DNA of 64,000 bases, from contig NC_092706.1 of NCBI RefSeq assembly GCF_964275005.1, positions 26,198,942-26,262,941 on the forward strand, in the 5' to 3' direction. Below the pieces are notes generated by a model. That model saw only the letters and a program-made list of their open reading frames with translations. It was not told the DNA's origin and did no database searches. Every line of letters begins with the position of its first letter. The stretch's first letter is position 1. A program made the translations under genes and the position numbers. Shown in pieces: positions 11,277 through 24,100 of the stretch. The DNA is from Diadema setosum (taxonomy: Eukaryota; Echinodermata; Echinoidea; Diadematoida; Diadematidae).

Positions 11277-13719
11277 GACTACTGCGTTTTAACTGCTTCT
11301 CCCTAAAGAGGAATGACATTGATATCATACATTGTATGGCAATGCTGAAGGCAAGACCCTATCTTTTTTATACTACATGGTGATTAACAGGAGTATAGAC
11401 TTGTCTATACACTATATAGACTATGTATAATATTGTATACATTTTGTTACATAGTCAGTATAGAATATGAATGAGCATTGTTGAGATGACAAAGTTTTAC
11501 AATTTTACGATGGCATTTGACTTCTACTTCTAACACTACTTCTACGGTGCTTCTCATCAAAGCCTGTTCAGCAACTGGATAAGGGTTTGTGGTGTGGTGC
11601 TTCAGACAGTGGATGCCATTTGAGGATTTGTGCTTTGTGCTCTTTCGAATGTATACCACAGGTGCTCATTGTGCAAGTAAAAATAAATCTCTGCCATGCT
11701 TAGTTGCTTCTATGGCTCTCTTGAACTGCTCAACAGAGGGCAGTTCAATGACGTGTTAAGGAAGCCTATCCCAGTTTCTGATTGTCTCTGATTGTCCTTG
11801 ACATTTGACTTTGAGTAGCATATTAAATAAGCGTAGACCTGGAGGGCTAGCGAGACACTAAACTAAAAATGTGTTGAGCACAGTACAGCCCTGCAGGACA
11901 AGTTGCAGCTGCACATCAAATTCTATCTAACACAGTCAACACTAACAGTTCTACTCTAAAAAATGACACAGAGCTGGAAAATGCTGCATCCATATGCATG
12001 CCATAGGCCTACGATGGGACCTGCATGCACTAATCCAACCTCCAGTCAGTCATAACTAGGCAAGTAAAAGCTTGAAATGGTTAGAAATCTAACCGTTAAG
12101 AGGTGAGCAGCATGTTTCGTCTAACGTTACCACGCACGACTACCAGTAGATATCTAGGTCCTACAGGACTAACTTCGATTAGAGTTCTAACGGTAGGCCT
12201 AACTAATTAACTGTTAGTGTTAGTGTGTCTCATGTCTACCATCACATTACTGTCATTAACATAAGGGCCTATCAATCTAACGTCTAGATAGACTAGTTCT
12301 ATCATACAATCCCGGACCCTTGCTTGACTGCCCCCCCCCCCCCCCCCGCCCCCTTTAAAAGAGAAGGAAAAGTTAGCAGGCTGTCTCTGTTCTGTTTTAA
12401 TTAGAGGCATGTGCATCTGCTTCTCTATCGCTTCTTGCTTTCAAAACAAAACTGAAAAAAAAAAAGCACACAAACCAACAACCACAAGTTCAAAGCATGC
12501 CATCTTGTAATTGTATAACCGCGATAACCATAACTGATCTGATAACTGGCATAAATTAGTAGGAATAGTAAGGCTTATCTGGAAGAACGTTAGATCTAAC
12601 GTTAGGCTAGGCCTAACGTTAGGGACCTACCTCTAATTATTGTGTAAATTAGTCACTGTTAGTAATTTATGTAAAGTTTACGTCGCATGTCAATGAAACA
12701 ACTCTGCTCTGGAGTCTGGCCGTCTGACGTCTGGGTGATGCGACCAGCGATCCATGTCAGGATTTCATTCAGAGATTCAGATATCGCGGTAAATTTATTT
12801 GCCCGCTGCTAGAAACGTGCTCACTTGGTTGGTGTAACCAAGTTAGACTCAGATTCAGAGATTCGCTCATTCACCATGTCATTACAAATAAACATAGGGC
12901 CCAAGGCAATATATACGCACCAAAAACCAGCTCACAGCTGCTCATTCAATACTCCTGCTCCGAGAGACATTGGTTGCGGCGGTAGAGTAGACACACGATT
13001 TTATTCATGATTTGCGACATCACACAGTCTTTGAAAGCATGCTACGCAGCTATATTTGTCCTGTTTTACTCGACTTCCTTTCCCTAGGATCTAGGTGAAG
13101 ATCGTCATCATTCACGGTATAGATCTACCTGTCGTATCCGAGTAATGTGAGACTTTCTCTGCCATTTACATGGTGTGTTCGTGTACTGTACTGGATGTGT
13201 CGGGCATGCATACGATCACGAAATACAATGCTAATTCTCGTGCAGAGCTAGCTAGCAAGCTACAGTAATACTCGGTAAGCTAACTACTAGTGAGTAGCTA
13301 CAATGTATATGAATGATCATCCACACCACACACGAGCCATGCACGCACGGCGACGACGCGGGTAAAGTGCATAACGCATTCGCATTTCACTCTAGCCGCG
13401 CGAAAAGCATTGCAAGCTTAGTACAATGTTAGTCAACAGATGGCGCCATATTGTGAGAACGACATCCGTACCTCATAAAACGTGAAGTTCCTTTCCAACT
13501 TTGACCGCCCTCCGGATCCGCTAATCCACATCCCTATAACCTCCCTCGCACCTTGATTAAGCCCCCCCCCCCCCGCTCAGTTATTCCCAATACTAGTTAG
13601 TAACATAGTTATACTTTCTTCACTTTGTTTGTGTTCTTTCCTCCTAAAAAATCTATATGGACATGATATCTTGCATCTTCACCTAATAAGATTGTCTTCA
13701 TGATCAGGGAGGTCCCGGG

Positions 13720-13999
13720 TGTCTCACCTCCCTGGTACGATCATGTTGAAAGCCAGGATCTTTTTACACACTGACAGTGAGGAAGTTTTAAAAAAGGATT
13801 GTATAGTTTTCGTTGAGATAGGGCATTATGTTTCCAAGTTTTGGGGTGTGAGATAATGAAAAACCTCTTATGAAATTCTGAGAAGAATTCAAAATGTATT
13901 GGAAGAAAATTGGTTTTGAATGGCTGAGATAGTAAAAAACAAAGTAAAATAATAATGATGATGATAATTATAACAACAACAATAACAACAACAACAATG

Positions 14000-14069
<70 letters not shown>

Positions 14070-14074
14070 TGATG

Positions 14075-14121
<47 letters not shown>

Positions 14122-14430
14122 TGCATTTATATGGTGCTTTTTTATACAGGTGTTTCTAAGTGCACTGGTGCTATTTATTTAAGAAAACTAGAAAACAAAG
14201 AGGTCCTATAATAAAAAGTGGGTCCCACCTTTTATTATGAAAACTTTGTTTTACTATGTTTTTGGATATCTCAGCCATTTCAAAACCAAGAATTGTCATC
14301 AAATAAACTTTGAATACCTCCTAGAAGCGCATGCTCTTAAATATTTCGTGAGTGGTTTCTTATCATCTCACACAAAGTTAAAAATCTAAATCCCCCATCT
14401 CAACCAAAAATGATATTTCATCCCTTTAAC
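13720..14430. mobile_element. dispersed repeat, copy 1 of 3, split by an AAT microsatellite
   Basis: Shares with 15750-16075 and 18855-19322 the order: gagataatgaaaaacctctt, aagaattcaaa, ggctgagat, gtgggtcccacc, ggatatctcagccatttc, tttgaattcctc and cccatctcaaccaaaa. The halves are mutually complementary, so it is a foldback. Confidence 0.75.
13951..14121. repeat. (AAT)n microsatellite with GAT/AAC variants
   Basis: About 170 bases of nearly pure aat units, located at the centre of the foldback repeat that surrounds it. Confidence 0.95.
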
Positions 14431-14694
14431 CGTGGTATATAGGAATGAATAAAATCATAACCTATTTTCAGGCCCTACCACGTATTGGTAAGGATTTCTC
14501 TTTGACATTTTTGAACCAAAATTACAGTGAAGAAAGTATAAAAAGTTATCAAATAAAAAAAGAATTCTATGTAACAAATCCAATTGAACAAATCAATATC
14601 ATAAGAATGGTTGTTTATAGCTGCAAGCGTACTATATAGCCATTATCGGGATATGGTTTAAGGGGATAGTGTGCTGGTATAGATGCGGCTTAAG

Positions 14695-15005
14695 ATTTCA
14701 ATTCAATTCAATTCAAAATGATTTTATTTCCATATAAAGTAATACAAAGTAATGTAACGCTTACATGAGTGCATAATATTTTATAAGGAACATGAATAAC
14801 GTAAGTTTCAACAAAACATGAATACAATATTATAATGATATCAGCTTTGGTTTGGGTAAATAAACAAGTAAGCAATACAATCTTAATTTGTATATAACTC
14901 TACATGGAAAAGAGGAATTCACAAGAAAAGCATAAAATTTGTTAATTACTCCGTGAATTAGTGAATTCAATTCAATTCAATTCAATTCAATAGTTTATTT
15001 ATTTC
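14695..15005 (-). mobile_element. two minus-strand LINE/SINE-type 3' tails with ATTCA repeats
   Basis: attcaattcaattcaa tracts at about 14700 and 14966-14992 are each followed by a tttatttcc motif (ggaaataaa on the minus strand), as expected for two separate 3' ends of one retroelement family inserted in minus orientation. No ORF is associated. Confidence 0.5.
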
Positions 15006-15749
15006 CATCATCAAAAAGAAAAGAAAAGAAAAAGTTGACATGATCCAAAGTGATACAATTTTTTTTTTTCATTTCTCTTACACTCGTCTGATAAAGGATT
15101 TTTTTAAACACAATATAAAGTATATACATGAATGATGTAAAAAAAAAAAAACAATGCACTTTGCCATGGCAACAAAAATAGTAAATAATCACAATGATGG
15201 AAAACAGTGTTCCACTAAAAAAGCCAAGCTTGTAAGACGTGGAACACTGGAACAAAACAACAACAGCACCAATTTGTTATACCAATAAAACATATTCATT
15301 TTAAATTCTTCTATATACTATTGTACATTTTACTCATTGATATAACGATGCTGATACTATGAACAATACTTACTAGGATTTTTAGAATGCAAACGTATAA
15401 ACTATGTAACATATCACATTTGTGGCACAGATACTATGGGGCCAGGTATGCCAGGAAAATTGAACGGAAAGGAAGATATGCAATCGGCCACAAAAAAAAA
15501 AAAAAATAACGACGACAACAACAACAATAACACAAAACACAGAAATAACAGAACTTGAGGAAATGCACTCAAACAGATACTGGACAATGAAGAACGAGGA
15601 AAAAGGAGCAGGGAAGAATAGAGAAGGAAAAGGAGAGGGAAAAGGAGAGGGATGGAAAAGGTCTGTGGACACACTACAAAATCTCAAGGAAAAGTGAAAC
15701 ATGACGGGTTTTTTCATTGAACAGAATTAACTGGTATAGAAAACAAATT

Positions 15750-16075
15750 ATTTCCATCATCTTTGTGAGAAAATGAGAAATCTCTTATGAAATATAAAAA
15801 AGCATATTTACGATTCTAAGAGGAATTTGAAGTTTATTATTTTGATGAATATAATAGTTCCTAACTCTAATGGGACCCATCGCACCTTTTATTGCCCACT
15901 TTGTTTTACTTTTTTATATTTTATCCATTTCAAACCGATTTTTTATCAAAAACTTTGAATTCCTCTCAGAATTGTATGCTCCTTAATATTTCATATTAAA
16001 AGGGGTTCCTATAATCAAATATCTCCTATAAAAAGTTAAAATCTGAACCTATACCATCCGTTTACGGTGGGGCAG
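15750..16075. mobile_element. dispersed repeat, copy 2 of 3
   Basis: Same motif order as the 13720-14430 element (gagaaatctcttatgaaa, tgggacccatcgcacc, ttgaattcctctcagaattg) but shorter, more diverged, and lacking the central microsatellite. Confidence 0.7.
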
Positions 16076-16314
16076 CGTTATGTTGCCTGATTTTTGTGAC
16101 TATCCGAATGTTATCAGTGAACATCCAGGGTGAACATTAACTGATGTAATGTAGGAAAATAATAATAATGATAAAGACTCCAAAAACAACATCACATCAT
16201 TACGGAAGGTACTGTATCTCTTAGTGTAATGTAAGTCAGTTATCAGGTTCTACTCTTGAAGAACTTCATTCACGAAGAATGATTATACTTGCTCACACTA
16301 TGTTTACTAATCAA

Positions 16315-16671
16315 GCAATGTTTACTAATCAAAGCGGGAGGATATGACAAGTTAAAAGATTTAGGGCAAAAGAGCGTGTAAAGCAATTAAAATCAATTTT
16401 GATTGCTTTAAATTACAATTTTACGTATATAGGGAAGAATCGCAAATATGGAGTGTAGCCTATTATAATTAATAGGCTTTTAAAACAGATTCGCCCCTGT
16501 TGTTGTAGATCTGGAGACATGCACCTAACACACTCCATATTTGCGATTCTTCCCTATATACGTAAAATTGTAATTTAAAGCAATCAAAATTGATTTTAAT
16601 TGCTTTACACGCTCTTTTGCCCTAAATCTTTTAACTTGTCATATCCTCCCACTTTGATTAGTAAACATTGC
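16315..16671. repeat. inverted repeat, 142-bp arms, 73-bp spacer
   Basis: Left arm 16315-16456 and right arm 16530-16671 are reverse complements with one visible mismatch (agcggga versus agtggga). The spacer 16457-16529 itself has a small hairpin (cctattataattaatagg). Confidence 0.93.
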
Positions 16672-17567
16672 TTGTGCACAGCTGAAAAACTATAGGGCCT
16701 ATCCTACCGCTATATACAGCTCTAGCTCCTATAGTACCTCATTGTGAAATTGGTAAAACCCAGATTATGCTCTCAGATATCTCATAGTGCATGGTGTGTG
16801 TGGGGAGGAAGAGGCTAGGTGTGGGACCTTCTTAAAATGGTATCGAATTAATTTGTTTCTAGAGGCTGCTGAGTAAGCAATGAATGTGTAGCAACCATGC
16901 ACGGAATACGGAAGGTAATTTCAAATCTCCTCTCAAAGGCTAGGCCTATGGCACGTACTGGCTATGTACGGCAACAGCCAGGATGTAAGAGAGACCTCGT
17001 TAGGCCCCTGTATTGCATGTTGTTTTTCTAATCCGCATGTTGTTTTTTTTTTTTTGGTTTTGTTTTTGTTGTTGTTGTTGTTGTTATTGTTGACGTGCAA
17101 GCCTAAATCTTAAAAAAAAAACAAAAAAAAAAACATGATTCGGCGTTATTGTTCACACTAAAAAAAGAAGTAATTATTTTTTGTTTATTGTGTAGTATGT
17201 TTTATAATCACTGATAATAGGGCCTATAACTAGTACTGTATTTCATGTCTACATTTTTTCAGATTTTCCGTGTACAGTATATTGTGTGTCTACATGGAAT
17301 ATGATGATGATCAGATCGTGAAACAGCATTTATATAGCGCCATTTATCTGTTGAAACATTCAAAGGCGCCCAGCTCCCACAAAGTGTCACACATCATCCA
17401 CAAAGTTGCTGGAAAAGAATACTAGTAATAGACTTTGTTCCTTCAAGTGGAATAAAGATTGCGGGGGGGGGGGGCGAAAAGTTCATCTAGCATAATATGG
17501 GGGGGGGGTCGTCAAACGATTGCGCAATTGCGGAAATAGAGCTAACGAGACTGCGCGGCCTGGCCGC

Positions 17568-17810
17568 TAGTCTAGTTTCTAGCCGTTTTTGTTTCGTCTT
17601 TATTTCTCCGAGTTGCGGTCGATTTGTACGTGCTGTACGCCCACTGTATTGCGCCAGGCCGAGTGAGGGCGCATACCCAGTGATTGCGACGCAATCACTG
17701 GGTATGCGCCCTCACTCGGCCTGGCGCAATACAGTGGGCGTACAGCACGTACAAATCGACCGCAACTCGGAGAAATAAAGACGAAACAAAAACGGCTAGA
17801 AACTAGACTA
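17568..17810. repeat. perfect 243-bp palindrome (121-bp arms, 1-base centre at 17689)
   Basis: Reading from the centre gattgcg-a-cgcaatc outward, both arms match as reverse complements to tagtctag / ctagacta. The two strands therefore encode the same open frame of about 70 codons apart from the central codon. The palindrome ends about 195 bases before the preferred PRMT2 start codon. Confidence 0.95.
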
Positions 17811-18005
17811 CGACGCCACCAACCCTCTCGGGAAGCAGCTGGTGGAGGAGGTGGAGTGGCGTGGTTCGGTCGGACGAAAGAGTACACTTACCCTGACGTT
17901 GAGGGGCGTATGATGATGGAAGCTCGATTGAGATTGAGAGCTAGCCGGGCGGCCTACGCGCGCTTTCCATTCAATTCACATCTTGCTAGCAGCGATCGGA
18001 AGGAA

Positions 18006-18173
18006 ATGGGCGACGAAGACAAATCAAGTCTCGTCAGTATAAACTCGATTGATATCGATAGTAATGGAGATGTACCGGCAAGTGGTAATGGGAAATGTAG
18101 TGAGATTGATGACAGTGATGTTTTGGAAGTCGTTACTGCTCTTGCCGATTTTTCTGCCAAGGACGACACTCAG
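18006..18173 (+). CDS. PRMT2: PRMT2 coding exon 1
   Basis: Encodes an acidic/Ser-rich N-terminus and the first SH3 strand (TALADFSAKDDTQ), ending phase 0 at donor CAG/gtttgt. The frame is also open upstream to 17910 with three consecutive Met codons, so a longer N-terminus cannot be excluded. Confidence 0.82.
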
Positions 18174-21100
18174 GTTTGTTGTCATTTACTGTTTAGTCCC
18201 GCACGTCACAGTGTGTGTAGTGTTTGTGGTACTCTTCAGACATAACCTGACGAATTGAATTAGCCAACTTACGAGTCACTCTAGGAGCGTTGGTGAGCTT
18301 AGCGAGCTAGCAGCATAGTCAAGTTGAACTATGGTGAATTCATAGATAATTATTTCATAGAAGTGAGTGTTGGTTTCCACAGTATTTGCAAGACACAACG
18401 ATATAAAGATTAAAAAGGAAATAAAATTCAAAGATTTCAAGAGAGTTCCATATTTTTTTTTTTTTTTTTTTTAATGAAAAGTACCGGTACATAGAATATC
18501 TAGAATGTATATTCCTAGACTTGTTACCCACATGTTAAGAAAGGATAATATTGTCCCCCTGCTTTCTCAAAAGGGTAAGTCAAGTGCTCTTTCATTTTGC
18601 CAGAAATCTGAAAATATGTTGAATTCTATTTAGATCTATCCTATATTTTCTTTAGAATTTATAACAAAATTAGATCTTATCGTTGCCCCGCTGTGACATT
18701 ACAAACTTGTAATTTATTCCTCTCTTCCAGCGATGGAAGCTTTGAAAATTTACAAAATCACAACTTCTTAATAGATTTTCAGATTTTTTTCACACTTTCA
18801 CTATTGTCTTGTACTATAATTTATATTGCTGCAATCCGTACACATATTTGGGTGAACTTGTCCTTTAAAGGGATGGTACTGGGTACTAATGATAGTTTTG
18901 GTTCAGCCATCAGGTACCAGGTAGCGATTCAATTCTATGTACATATTTGTTTGGTTGTTTTTTTTTTTTTGGTGAGATGATTAAAAACCACTTCTGAAAT
19001 ATTTCATAGCATACAATTCCAAGAGGAATTCAAAGTTTGATGAAAATCGGCTTTGAAATTGCTGAGATACTCAGAAACAAAATAAAACACAGTGGTCCTG
19101 TTAATGTTACAAAGTTGGGTCCCACCGTTTATATTCAATAGGACCTCTTTGTCTTTGGATATTTCTGCCATTTCAAAAACAATTATGAAATGACCTTTGA
19201 ATTCCTCTAAGAATTGTATGCTTTTTCATGTTTCAAAAGAGGCGCTTCTCATTATCTTACAAAAAAAAAAATTCGAAAACCTGAAGCCCCATCTCAACCA
19301 AAACTGTACCATCCATTTAACTGTCTGTCCTGCTACAAACTGATTTATGTTCATTCCATTTGCCCAGGAGGAACAGCTGTATGTCCCTAAGGTGACAAAA
19401 TGAAATAAAATAAATAAATGAACAAATAAAAAAAAAAAAAAATGGAAAGAACTGCTCTTGGATAGTCTTGCATTTCTTTTTTGTTTTATTCTTAATCATT
19501 ATCCCTTTCATAACAGGGAATAATTTTACTTCTCAAATTTGATTAGCAGTTTTGATCAATGGGAAAATATTTTTAACAAAGTTCTGTACATTCCTATGTA
19601 AAAAAACCCCACCAACAACAAACAAACAAGCAAACACCACACACAAGAAATTTTATGTAGCAGTCATCTAAAAGAAAAAATACATAGCAAATTGCAATGC
19701 AATACCAGGAAAATTATTTTCTGCATAATCTTTAAAGTGTCTTATCATTTCTGCTTTTTAGCTAAGCTTTGAGAGTGGACAGCTGCTGTCTGTGCTGTGC
19801 AAGACGACTGGACACTGGTGGTGGGCACGCAAGGGCAGCGTAACCGGTTACATTCCCACCAATCACGTCACAACGAAGCCCCCTCACTGTGCCATCACCA
19901 AACCTGACTGGCAAGATGAGGAATACTTTGGAAGCTACAGCACACTGGTAAAGCTGCATATTATACTTAATTTCATTGCATTAATTTTTTCTTTTTTAAT
20001 AAAGAAATTCCAGTTCTCTCTTCTAGTCAAATACATTCTTGGATTTTTATAGATGCTCTGTAAAACTAAAGGAAAAAATAAAACAATTGAGAATTGTGCA
20101 AGAACAGCTAGAGTAAATACCTGTTTACGGCAGGCCTTGTGCAGGATGCCTATTTGCAGTAGGGGCCATTTCATTCATTGATGAAAAGGCCCAATCAGGT
20201 GTCACTTCTAATAACACTTGCGAGTAACTCCTGCTTGTGTTCTGAAGTGGGACTAAGCACACATCGTCGGTTGAGAATGATAAGGGCGTTAAGTTGTCAC
20301 AAAACCCATAATGTTCGAGACAACTTAACGCCCTTCTCATTCTCAACAGACGACATGATGTTCATAAAGCTGTTTTATTGATGGATGAAAGTGCCCCTGC
20401 CAGAAACAGGCACTCTACTGCAAACTGGGTTGATTACTCTATTAGTTTTCAAATATTCTCCCTTGCAAGCAAAAAAAGTTTATAATGGATCAGTGCAACT
20501 TACTTGCATGATAAATTTACAATGTTCACTGTTTTCAGTTGTACTCTTGCTCAAAAAGCAGAGCTAGATTAAAACTAGAATGTAATTAAGCTTTTTCAAC
20601 CTAAACAATAGGTCTGTAAACAGAGTTAATGTATTACTGTAAGTTGATTTTCACACACCTCAATTCGACGCTGTTTTGAATGTTGAAATAGTACTCTGTT
20701 TACTACATCTTGTATTGTGGCCACCGTATTCTAGATGCTGTGTACAGGTTATATATATGGCCTCTATAATGTGGTTAACAAAATGTGTGATGATAAGCAT
20801 GGTATTACAAATATGTATACATTTATTAGGCACACGAAATGTACACGAAATAGATATCTGTTTGCTATCACTGGTTTTTTTTTTCTCCTCATGTTTACAG
20901 AAATTGCAACAGGAGATGCTGAGTGACACAGCCAGAAATGAGGCCTACTTTAATGCCATCGTCAAAAACAAGAAATTTTTAGAAGGAAAGGTAAGATCAG
21001 TTCTTTCTCTATCTCTTTCCCAGTCTCTCTCCCCTCAGTTTTATGACAAGGACGATCCATAGATACTCAGGTGGTAGGGGAAAACTATTGCTGGAATTTA

Positions 21101-24100
21101 AGATGTATCAGAGACAAACTGTGACAAATATATATCACTTTGCCAGAAATGCAATATTTGTTTTGCAAGATGAGAAATATGAGAGCGGTATGATGAATAC
21201 ACATTCTTTTTTTAATGTGTTTGTGGTTGATGCTGTTTGCTGATTTGGCTTTTCACTCAAAAGCATCTGATGTCCCTTGGCCTGATTATTATCCTGTTTC
21301 AGGGAGGCAGTGGCGGATCGAGACAATGGCGCACCGGGCGCATTCCCCCTCTTAATTTTTTGTTTAAAAAAAAAAAAAAGAAAAGAAAAAAGGGGGGGCA
21401 CATGCACCCCTTTTATTTTGTAAAGGTGCCTCCCCTTAACGGAATTCCTGGATCCACCCCTGGGGAGGGGTGCAGATGATTACACTTAATTTCACACATT
21501 CACAACCTCTGTAAAATATACTGTATGATTTCACCCTTCGAATTCTGCAGTACCCCTCCATAATCATTGCCTTGTAGATTCAACAGCTAGTGATTTTTTT
21601 GTTCCATGTGGAAAAGACCTCAGCAATATTTGGATCAAACATTTTTCCGTTTGTAGATGATGAAGATCAACTAAAATCAGTTTTTCATTTCCTTGTTGAT
21701 GTGTAATTTCTACAAGAGGTACAATGTATGTCATCAGGAGTGGGGTAAGTACATCTGAGACACTTTAGAAAAATAAGGGGGGGGGGGACAGAACTGGCCC
21801 ACATTTCTTTACACACAGTATTATCACACTGCTTCACTTTGGTTTTTAATTTGGGATGAAATCGTAACCATCATTTCATTTTTTGTTGTTGACAGGTGAC
21901 CAAATATAATATACCAGGTACTAGACTTATCATTACTTCAATATGTATACATAGAATTTGATAATTGGGACACATTTTACCAGGAAATGTGTTTTAATAT
22001 CATTCCCTCATGATATTTCCAATGAAATAGAATTATGATATACAGTGCAGTTAACTGGTTTCCCTATCATTGCCATCTGCCTGAATATGCCCTGGAGTTT
22101 TTCTGAACAAGTTAAGGGTAATAGCACTCATAATTCAAGGACTTCTACACCAGAAAGCTGTATAAAAAAAAAAGATCATGAGCCTTGCTTATATACTTGC
22201 AGGTGGTCCTAGATGTGGGATGTGGGACAGGCTTCCTAAGTATGCTGTGTGCCAAACATGGAGCAGCAAAGCAGGTGAGTCAAAAAAAGAAGAAGAATAA
22301 AACATGATAATCAGTGCCTAGTTTCTAGCAAAAAAATATGTATAGTTTGCATTCCTTTTGCCGTTTTAATTCATGTGTACATATTTGTTGAGAATGTGGA
22401 ATAGCTGAATATATTCACTCATTGTAGATCGGCATCACACACGGTCTTCCCTTTCAACCTCTGTGTACTCTGCGCACAGACCTAGGTACAATGTAATTCC
22501 TTGTCTGTGCAGCATGCAGACAGATATATGAGCACCCCTGTGTGTTTATTTTCACAACAGTCTCTGTACGTAATCCGATCCAGCACTTTCCTTGTCAAAG
22601 GTTATTCCTTCTCGATTGTCTGTCTAACATATATATCCATATACTTCCCTGAACCTGTGAATACATACTTAATGTACTGTACTTCATCTGTGCCTTCTTT
22701 TTATATTGCATCTTGTATATTTTCTTTTCCTGTTTCTTCACATCCTATCATTTTCGGCCACCACATTTGGCCTCTACCATCTTATATCACTTGCATTCCT
22801 TCATTATTGCCTCTGTTTTCAGTCTTGTGACTCCCTGAATTAAATCATTTTTCACTTCTCAATTTTGTTCATATGAAAATGTTTAATCCATTCTTATGTC
22901 TCATTTTGTTGACTGTCATCACTATATTTTAAAGGTTTTTGTCAGTTATCCATGAAGTGAAACTCTGCGTCATATTCAATTTGACTTTGAAATACAGGGT
23001 AATATGAAACAAACAGGTGAACAATAAGAAAGTCTTAAAAATACAAAATGACAAAATTTCACATTGATATCAAAGAAGAATATAATCCATTGATGATCAT
23101 CAATGAGACTAGGCAATATAAATTTGTTTTGGCATATGTCATTAATATTCATTATTGCTATTGAGGGTATTACCATTCCTCAATATGATGCTAATGCCAT
23201 AAACTATTCTTTTTGATTTGATATTTAGCAAGAAGAATTCAGTGAAGATGTGTACAGGAGATTGATAAACCTGTCACCTTAGTTAGTACCACTATTCCTG
23301 GAAAACATGAGAAACATTAGAATTTCCATGACTTATACAGTTTTGTCTGATTTTGTTAAAAAAAGCACCCACCATTCCGTTTGATCAACTTTACTCAATT
23401 TATGAGAGTCAAGCTGTAAATGGAATATTTCACTTAAAGCAAGATGATTTTAACACAAATATTTTTTGAAAACTATGATCTCACTTGTTTTTGGTCTTCA
23501 TTTTGATTCTTGATAAAGGTGTATTCTATTGAAGCCAGTGAAATTGCAGAGACAGCAAGGAACCTAATTGAGCACAACCACTTATCGGAGCGTATCCAAG
23601 TCTTCCATGGCAAAGTTGAAGGAGTGATGCTTCCCGAAAAAGTAGACCTCATAATCTCAGAGTGGATGGGGACTCTGCTCATTGTAAGTTCATCATGTTT
23701 TTTTATGCCTCCGCAACAAAGTGGCCGGAGGCATTATGTTTTCTGGTCGTCCGTCCGTCCGTCCGTCCCGTTTTGTTTTTGTCGATATCTCAAGAACCAT
23801 GTCGTGGTTTTACATCAAACTTGGTATGAGGGTATATCCTTGGGGGATAATACTTTGTGTGGATTTTAGGGTCACAGGGTCAAAGGTCAAAGGTCACAGG
23901 TTATTTTGTGAAAAAAAAATGAAATTTCATGTTTTTCTCCATATCTCGCAAATGGTTCAAGGTATCTTCATGGAACTTAGTATATATGCTTGTACCGATG
24001 GGCAGTGATTATCTACAGAAGTTGGGGTCATGGGTCAAAGGTCAGGGGGTCAAAGGTCAAGGTCAACTTCTCAAAATATCCCTACTTTCCTTATATTTAT

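Larger units (their letters stand above)
11277..17567. other. divergent intergenic region between USP37 and PRMT2
   Basis: No protein-coding gene was recognised. About 12.1-13.5 kb is richer in CpG and may hold the USP37 promoter and 5' UTR exon (no TATA or initiator assigned). TAACGTTA motifs cluster at 12118-12625. The rest holds the repeats listed separately. Confidence 0.6.

Noticed and set aside
17497..17887. Mirror-image open frames on both strands just upstream of PRMT2
   Set aside because: Both arise from the perfect palindrome, which makes the two strands identical. There is no sign of a protein family.
22501..22830. 109-codon open frame in a PRMT2 intron
   Set aside because: Composition is low-complexity hydrophobic/Ser-rich, with no conserved motif, inside a clear intron.
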